From DATCYX01 sp037444705 (GTDB lineage Bacteria > Chloroflexota > Anaerolineae > Anaerolineales > UBA4823): DNA of 25,645 bases. Both the position numbers and the translations under genes were made by a program. Shown here in pieces: positions 22,413 to 25,645 of the stretch (its first letter is position 1; every line of letters begins with the position of its first letter). Where the stretch lies: contig JBBILY010000023.1 in NCBI GenBank assembly GCA_037444705.1, forward strand, positions 1-25,645, in the 5' to 3' direction. The notes under the pieces are model-generated. The model was not told the origin of the DNA. It saw only the letters and a list, made by a program, of their open reading frames with translations, and did no database searches.

Positions 22413-23075
22413 GTGTTTTCACGTTGGGTTAAGATGGCATTTAAGGTCATCGCTGGATTAATTTTCTCAGGGCTGTTGATCCTGCTGATGCCGCGTCTGC
22501 TCACCTGGGTATATGCCTGGCCGCGCACGTTTACATTGACAAATACCCCGTCCAGGCCTGTAGTCATCGTCTTTGGGGCTGGTTTATGGCGCGATGGCAG
22601 CCCTTCGCCGGTGCTGCGCGATCGCATCAGCACCGCGGCGGAACTTTACTTCGCCGGGAAAGTGCAAAAGTTGTTGATGAGCGGGGATAATCGCTTTATC
22701 AATTACAACGAGCCAGGCGCCATGCGCCAATATGCCCTCAGTCTGGGCGTTCCTGAAGCGGACATTGTGCTGGATTACGCCGGTCGGCGCACTTACGATA
22801 CCTGCTATCGGGCGAGAGCAATCTTCGGAGTGAAAGAAGCGATATTGGTTACGCAATCCTTTCACTTACCGCGTGCCCTGTATACTTGCAATCGCCTGGG
22901 GATTGCGGCGGTTGGGGTGGCAGCCGATCGCCGCGCCTATGCCTGGCGCAGTTTGCTCTACTGGCATTCGCGCGAGGTTGCAGCCACCCTGGTGGCCCTC
23001 TGGGAAGTGCATTTCACCCATCCTTTGCCGGTTTTGGGTGAGCCCGAACCGATCTTTCCTGAAAGCGCCCATTGA
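22413..23075 (+). CDS. SanA/YdcF-like DUF218 membrane-anchored protein
   Basis: 220 residues. One N-terminal membrane helix ('VIAGLIFSGLLILLMPRLL') is followed by a DUF218 domain: 'RPVVIVFGAGLWRDGSPSPVLRDRI', 'KLLMSGDNRFINYNEPGAMRQYALSLGVPEADIVLDYAGRRTYDTCYRA', 'AILVTQSFHLPRALYTCNRLGI'. It is closest in style to SanA, the E. coli vancomycin-exclusion protein linked to envelope barrier function; the biochemical role is unknown. The start at GTG 22413 is proposed because it lies 8 nt after an extended -10 box. The later ATG at 22434 is the alternative; neither has a ribosome site. The frame is open upstream into fmt antisense DNA and is not used. An HD-domain gene follows by 29 bp. Confidence 0.82.
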   Translation: MFSRWVKMAFKVIAGLIFSGLLILLMPRLLTWVYAWPRTFTLTNTPSRPVVIVFGAGLWRDGSPSPVLRDRISTAAELYFAGKVQKLLMSGDNRFINYNEPGAMRQYALSLGVPEADIVLDYAGRRTYDTCYRARAIFGVKEAILVTQSFHLPRALYTCNRLGIAAVGVAADRRAYAWRSLLYWHSREVAATLVALWEVHFTHPLPVLGEPEPIFPESAH

Positions 23076-23104
23076 CCTGAACGGATCCTTTTGGAGGTAT
23101 ACGG

Positions 23105-23674
23105 ATGAATCGTGCGGATGCTTTGGCTCTGGTAAGGCAGTATGTTCACAATGAGAATCTCGTGCGGCATATGTTAGCAGTTGAAGCCGCCATGCGTTTT
23201 TACGCTGAGAAGTTTGGTGAAGATGTGGAGACCTGGGGAATCACGGGTCTACTCCACGATTTTGATTGGGAAATTCACCCCACGCTGGAGAAGCACCCCC
23301 AGGCAGGCGCGCCAATCCTGCGCCAGCATGGTGTGGATGAGACCATCGTTCGGGCTATCCTCAGCCATGCCGATCACACTGGAGTCCCACGCCAGACGCG
23401 CATGGAAAAGGCTCTCTTCGCCTGTGACGAAATTACCGGCCTGATTACGGCTGTGGCTCTGGTGCGCCCATCCCGATCGCTGCACGATCTGACGGCTCAA
23501 TCGGTCAAGAAGAAGTGGAAAGATCGCGCCTTTGCTGCCGGGGCCAATCGTGAAGAGATCGCCCGGGCTGCCCAGGAATTTGGGATTGACCTTTGGGAAC
23601 ATGTGGAGAATGTTATCCAGGCGATGCGGTCTATTGCCAGGGACCTGGGGCTGGAGGGCAATCAAACACCTTGA
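23105..23674 (+). CDS. HD-domain (HDIG-type) hydrolase
   Basis: 189 residues. The HD pattern is 'NENLVRHMLAVEAAM' (His22), 'GITGLLHDFDWE' (His51-Asp52), 'HPQAGAPILRQHG', 'RAILSHADHTG' and 'FACDEITGLITAVALVRPSR', which together supply the His/Asp metal ligands of HD phosphohydrolases. Small stand-alone HD proteins of this type are widespread and are usually annotated only as 'HDIG domain-containing protein'; the substrate (possibly a nucleotide) is unknown. The ATG has a good GGAGGT site about 7 nt upstream. It is likely co-transcribed with the SanA-like gene. It converges on the transporter gene 28 bp away. Confidence 0.87.
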   Translation: MNRADALALVRQYVHNENLVRHMLAVEAAMRFYAEKFGEDVETWGITGLLHDFDWEIHPTLEKHPQAGAPILRQHGVDETIVRAILSHADHTGVPRQTRMEKALFACDEITGLITAVALVRPSRSLHDLTAQSVKKKWKDRAFAAGANREEIARAAQEFGIDLWEHVENVIQAMRSIARDLGLEGNQTP

Positions 23675-23702
23675 GCCTACCCTGGCATTCGTGCACGTTG
23701 GC

Positions 23703-25517
23703 TCAGGAGAGCGGCCAGAATAGCGGCAGCAGGAGCAACAGGATCAGATAGAGCAGGATGGTGAGAGGTAGCCCAATCTTGACATAGTCCAGGAAGCGGT
23801 AGCCACCTGGTCCCATCACCAGGAAGTTTACCGGATGCCCCAAGGGGGTGATAAATGCCATTGAAGACGCCAGGGCTATTCCCATGGTGATGGCACGCGG
23901 GTCAACTCCAACCTGTTGCGCAGATTGAATGGCGATAGGGACGATGATTGCGGATACCACGGGACCGTTAATCGCCTGGGTCATCAAGATTGTCAGTCCA
24001 ACCAGGCCGGCTAATAGCGCCATGGGCCCCATTTGCTCTAAAGGGGTGGTGATGGATTGCGCCAGCAAGATTGCAGCGCCGCTCTTCTTCATGGCAATTC
24101 CCAGAGGCAACATACCCGCTACCAGGAACACGGTTTTCCAATCAATGGCCTGATAAACCTGATCCATACTCAAAAGACCAAACAAAACCATCGCCAATGC
24201 CCCACCCAGAACCGCCTCCCCCACTGCGGAGGGGTTAAGTGCGGCCACAAGTAGGCTCAAGATGAGAATGCCCAGGGCCAGGATAGGACGTCTATCGCCT
24301 ATGCCGGGCGAAGGCTTGCGCAACTCACGGCTCAACACAATTAACTCAGAGGCAGATTGTAAGACAGGCAATCGCTGGCGAGGCCCCTGGAGCAATAAGG
24401 CATCTCCAAACTGGAGGGGCAAATCCGATACCCCGGTGCGTATCGGGCGGCCTGCCCTCCACAGTGCCAGGACATTCATGGCATATTTTTCCCGAAAATG
24501 CACCGAGCGCAATGTCTGACCGATCAAGGGGGAGCGGGGGGCCAACACTGCTTCGACTAACACCGTGTCGGGAGATTCGAGGTTCTCTTCGGCTTGCAAT
24601 GTGGGGAGAATCTCCAGGTCTGCTTGCAGGGCTTGAGAGGCGATGTCTTCCGCTTTGGCGGTCATCCAGATGATGTCATTCTTTAGGAGTTGGGTTGATG
24701 GCGTCGGCGAAAGGATGCGTTTGCCATTGCGCTCGATCGCCAGGACATTCAGATGATAGGTTTGGCGCAGACGGCTGCTCTCCAGTGAGACGCCCTCAAG
24801 GTTAGATCCAGGGCGCACGCGCCCACGCACCAGGCGCTCCCCGAGACGATAGACCTTGATCAGGTCTTCCTGGTCGTGGGAGGTGCTGAGTAACTGTTGG
24901 GTGGGGGATTGGGCGGGCAACCAACGCCGCCCCCACAGGCTCATGTAGAGGATTCCGCTAATCACCATGGGGATTCCCAGAGGGGCAAAGTCCAGGAGGC
25001 CATATCCGCCCAAGCCTTGATCGCGCAGGAGGCTGCTGGCGATGATATTCGTCGTGGTGAACAGGGTGGCCATGCCTCCCAGGATGGTGCCGAAGGCCAG
25101 GGGCATTAACAGGCGCCCGGGATTGAGGCCGGACTTACGTGCCACCTCTGAAGCAATTGGCAGCAAGACCGAGGCCGCGGCGATGTTGTTCATGAACAGC
25201 GATAAAAATGCGCTGGCCAGCATGACGGTGACGATGAGCCAGGTTTCCTGTTTGCCCCCGATTTTTAAAAGCAGGTTACCCACCTGCTCTGTGGCTCCGC
25301 TGCGGTACAGGCCCTCAGCCAGGACAAAGATGCCGATAATGGTGATGACCGCCGAACGGCTAAAGCCAGAAAAGGCTTCCTGAGGGGTCAATACCCCGCT
25401 GGCGCCTAAAGCGACCACGACCAACAAGGCCACCAGATCGGGGCGCAAGCGATCGCTCAACAGCAGCAGGATGGCGATGACCAGGATAGTTAGAGTGACG
25501 ACAAGTTGGAAATTCAT
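23703..25517 (-). CDS. SLC13/DASS-type anion permease with two RCK_C (TrkA-C) domains
   Basis: 604 residues from the chosen start. The N-terminal half has about five membrane segments with 'SLFMNNIAAASVLLPIA' and 'GTILGGMATLFTTTNIIASSLL'. A cytoplasmic insert (about 215-400) contains two RCK_C domains ('RVRPGSNLEGVSLESSRLRQ...' and 'LAPRSPLIGQTLRSVHFREKY'). A C-terminal membrane half follows with the repeat-related 'TQAINGPVVSAIIVPIA' and 'SMAFITPLGHPVNFLVMGPGGY'. The two NN/NG-P segments match the duplicated substrate loops of divalent-anion:Na+ symporters. Related proteins carry sulfate, dicarboxylates or other anions; the substrate here is open. Met at 25517 is chosen because the upstream Met (25568) lies before a TATAAT box (25553-25548). 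Confidence 0.88.
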   Translation of the reverse strand: MNFQLVVTLTILVIAILLLLSDRLRPDLVALLVVVALGASGVLTPQEAFSGFSRSAVITIIGIFVLAEGLYRSGATEQVGNLLLKIGGKQETWLIVTVMLASAFLSLFMNNIAAASVLLPIASEVARKSGLNPGRLLMPLAFGTILGGMATLFTTTNIIASSLLRDQGLGGYGLLDFAPLGIPMVISGILYMSLWGRRWLPAQSPTQQLLSTSHDQEDLIKVYRLGERLVRGRVRPGSNLEGVSLESSRLRQTYHLNVLAIERNGKRILSPTPSTQLLKNDIIWMTAKAEDIASQALQADLEILPTLQAEENLESPDTVLVEAVLAPRSPLIGQTLRSVHFREKYAMNVLALWRAGRPIRTGVSDLPLQFGDALLLQGPRQRLPVLQSASELIVLSRELRKPSPGIGDRRPILALGILILSLLVAALNPSAVGEAVLGGALAMVLFGLLSMDQVYQAIDWKTVFLVAGMLPLGIAMKKSGAAILLAQSITTPLEQMGPMALLAGLVGLTILMTQAINGPVVSAIIVPIAIQSAQQVGVDPRAITMGIALASSMAFITPLGHPVNFLVMGPGGYRFLDYVKIGLPLTILLYLILLLLLPLFWPLS

Positions 25518-25547
25518 CAATGGCGATGCGCTAAATGCTAAGGGGTA

Positions 25548-25553
25548 ATTATA
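25548..25553 (-). promoter_or_regulatory. Candidate -10 box of the SLC13-type transporter gene
   Basis: Consensus TATAAT on the minus strand, 30 bp before the chosen ATG. No convincing -35. It would start transcription at about 25541, after the more upstream in-frame Met, and so supports the shorter protein. Confidence 0.45.
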
Positions 25554-25585
25554 GTCCAATTGATGCAAGGAGCTATATATTTTGC

Positions 25586-25645
25586 TTATCCAGGCATGGC
25601 TTTCTCAAAGTCGCGAATTACTGGTGACAAGCAGGGCGAAAGCCT
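25586..25645 (-). CDS. Possible 3' end of a gene entering from the right edge
   Basis: On the minus strand one frame is open from the window edge to a TAA at 25588-25586, ending 'PVIRDFEKAMPG'. The composition looks protein-like and the position, just upstream of the transporter promoter, is reasonable. With only 19 codons it cannot be assigned or proved. Confidence 0.25.
   Translation of the reverse strand, partial: RLSPCLSPVIRDFEKAMPG

Noticed and set aside
23672..23705. Bidirectional terminator between the converging HD and transporter genes
   Set aside because: TGAGCC and GGCTCA, each containing a stop codon, can pair over six bases, but the loop is 22 nt and there is no T-run on either side; chance is likely.
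1..25645. CRISPR arrays, insertion sequences, phage or defence genes, tRNA genes
   Set aside because: No direct-repeat array, transposase, integrase or tRNA-like cloverleaf was recognised; nearly every base is assigned to housekeeping genes or short control regions.

Overview
The window looks like chromosomal housekeeping DNA from a free-living bacterium, most likely a member of the Chloroflexota (Anaerolineae-like). That assignment is inference. It rests on the moderately GC-rich coding style, a short YidC of the single-membrane type, a PQQ-propeller gene directly before yidC, an AroH-type chorismate mutase, a fused shikimate kinase/dehydroquinate synthase, and several promoters that appear to give leaderless mRNAs. 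I saw no rRNA, tRNA, CRISPR array, insertion sequence or phage gene. Gene density is very high. The only intergenic space above about 130 bp (11558-11838) is filled by regulatory elements.

Layout. (1) 1-2409, plus strand: the 3' part of a PQQ-type beta-propeller gene, then yidC and jag, a membrane-protein insertion cluster often found near the replication origin. (2) 2417-11557, minus strand: nine tightly packed genes, transcribed aroH (chorismate mutase), DAHP synthase, tyrA, aroA, aroE, a PLP aminotransferase, aroC, aroKB fusion and aroQ. Together they encode the whole route from erythrose-4-phosphate + PEP to chorismate, plus the entry to tyrosine. Most junctions are 1-17 nt overlaps or very short gaps. 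(3) 11572-11760: the control region of this operon. (4) 11839-14890, plus strand: ruvB, a DUF2905 membrane protein, queA and a family-5 uracil-DNA glycosylase. (5) 14920-17609, minus: a PAS-GAF-GGDEF diguanylate cyclase and a cation-diffusion-facilitator transporter. (6) 17682-18986, plus: pyrimidine-nucleoside phosphorylase. (7) 18993-22358, minus: fmt, lysA and a PanE-like reductase. (8) 22413-23674, plus: a SanA/DUF218 membrane protein and an HD-domain protein. (9) 23703-25517, minus: an SLC13-type transporter with two RCK_C domains.

The most interesting signal is the leader of the aromatic operon. A good sigma-70-type promoter (TTGACT, 17 bp, TAAACT) is followed by a 24-codon reading frame on the minus strand (11707-11633) whose middle encodes RYYYYFYGIHH. 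After it comes a perfect 10-bp hairpin with a U-rich tail (an intrinsic terminator) just before the ribosome binding site of aroH. A segment inside the end of the leader frame can pair with the terminator's apical part, and a second segment next to the Tyr codons can pair with that first one. This is the layout of ribosome-mediated transcription attenuation sensing charged tRNA-Tyr (and tRNA-Phe), here controlling the whole shikimate/tyrosine pathway. The DAHP synthase also carries an N-terminal ferredoxin-like domain known in relatives to bind Tyr/Phe, so the operon may be controlled at both RNA and enzyme level.

Other points worth following are start codons placed 7-8 nt after -10 boxes (fmt, sanA-like, ruvB), a palindromic -10 shared by two divergent genes (17634-17641), a long inverted repeat inside an apparently dispensable tail of AroH, and an EPSP synthase with alanine at the glyphosate-determining position.
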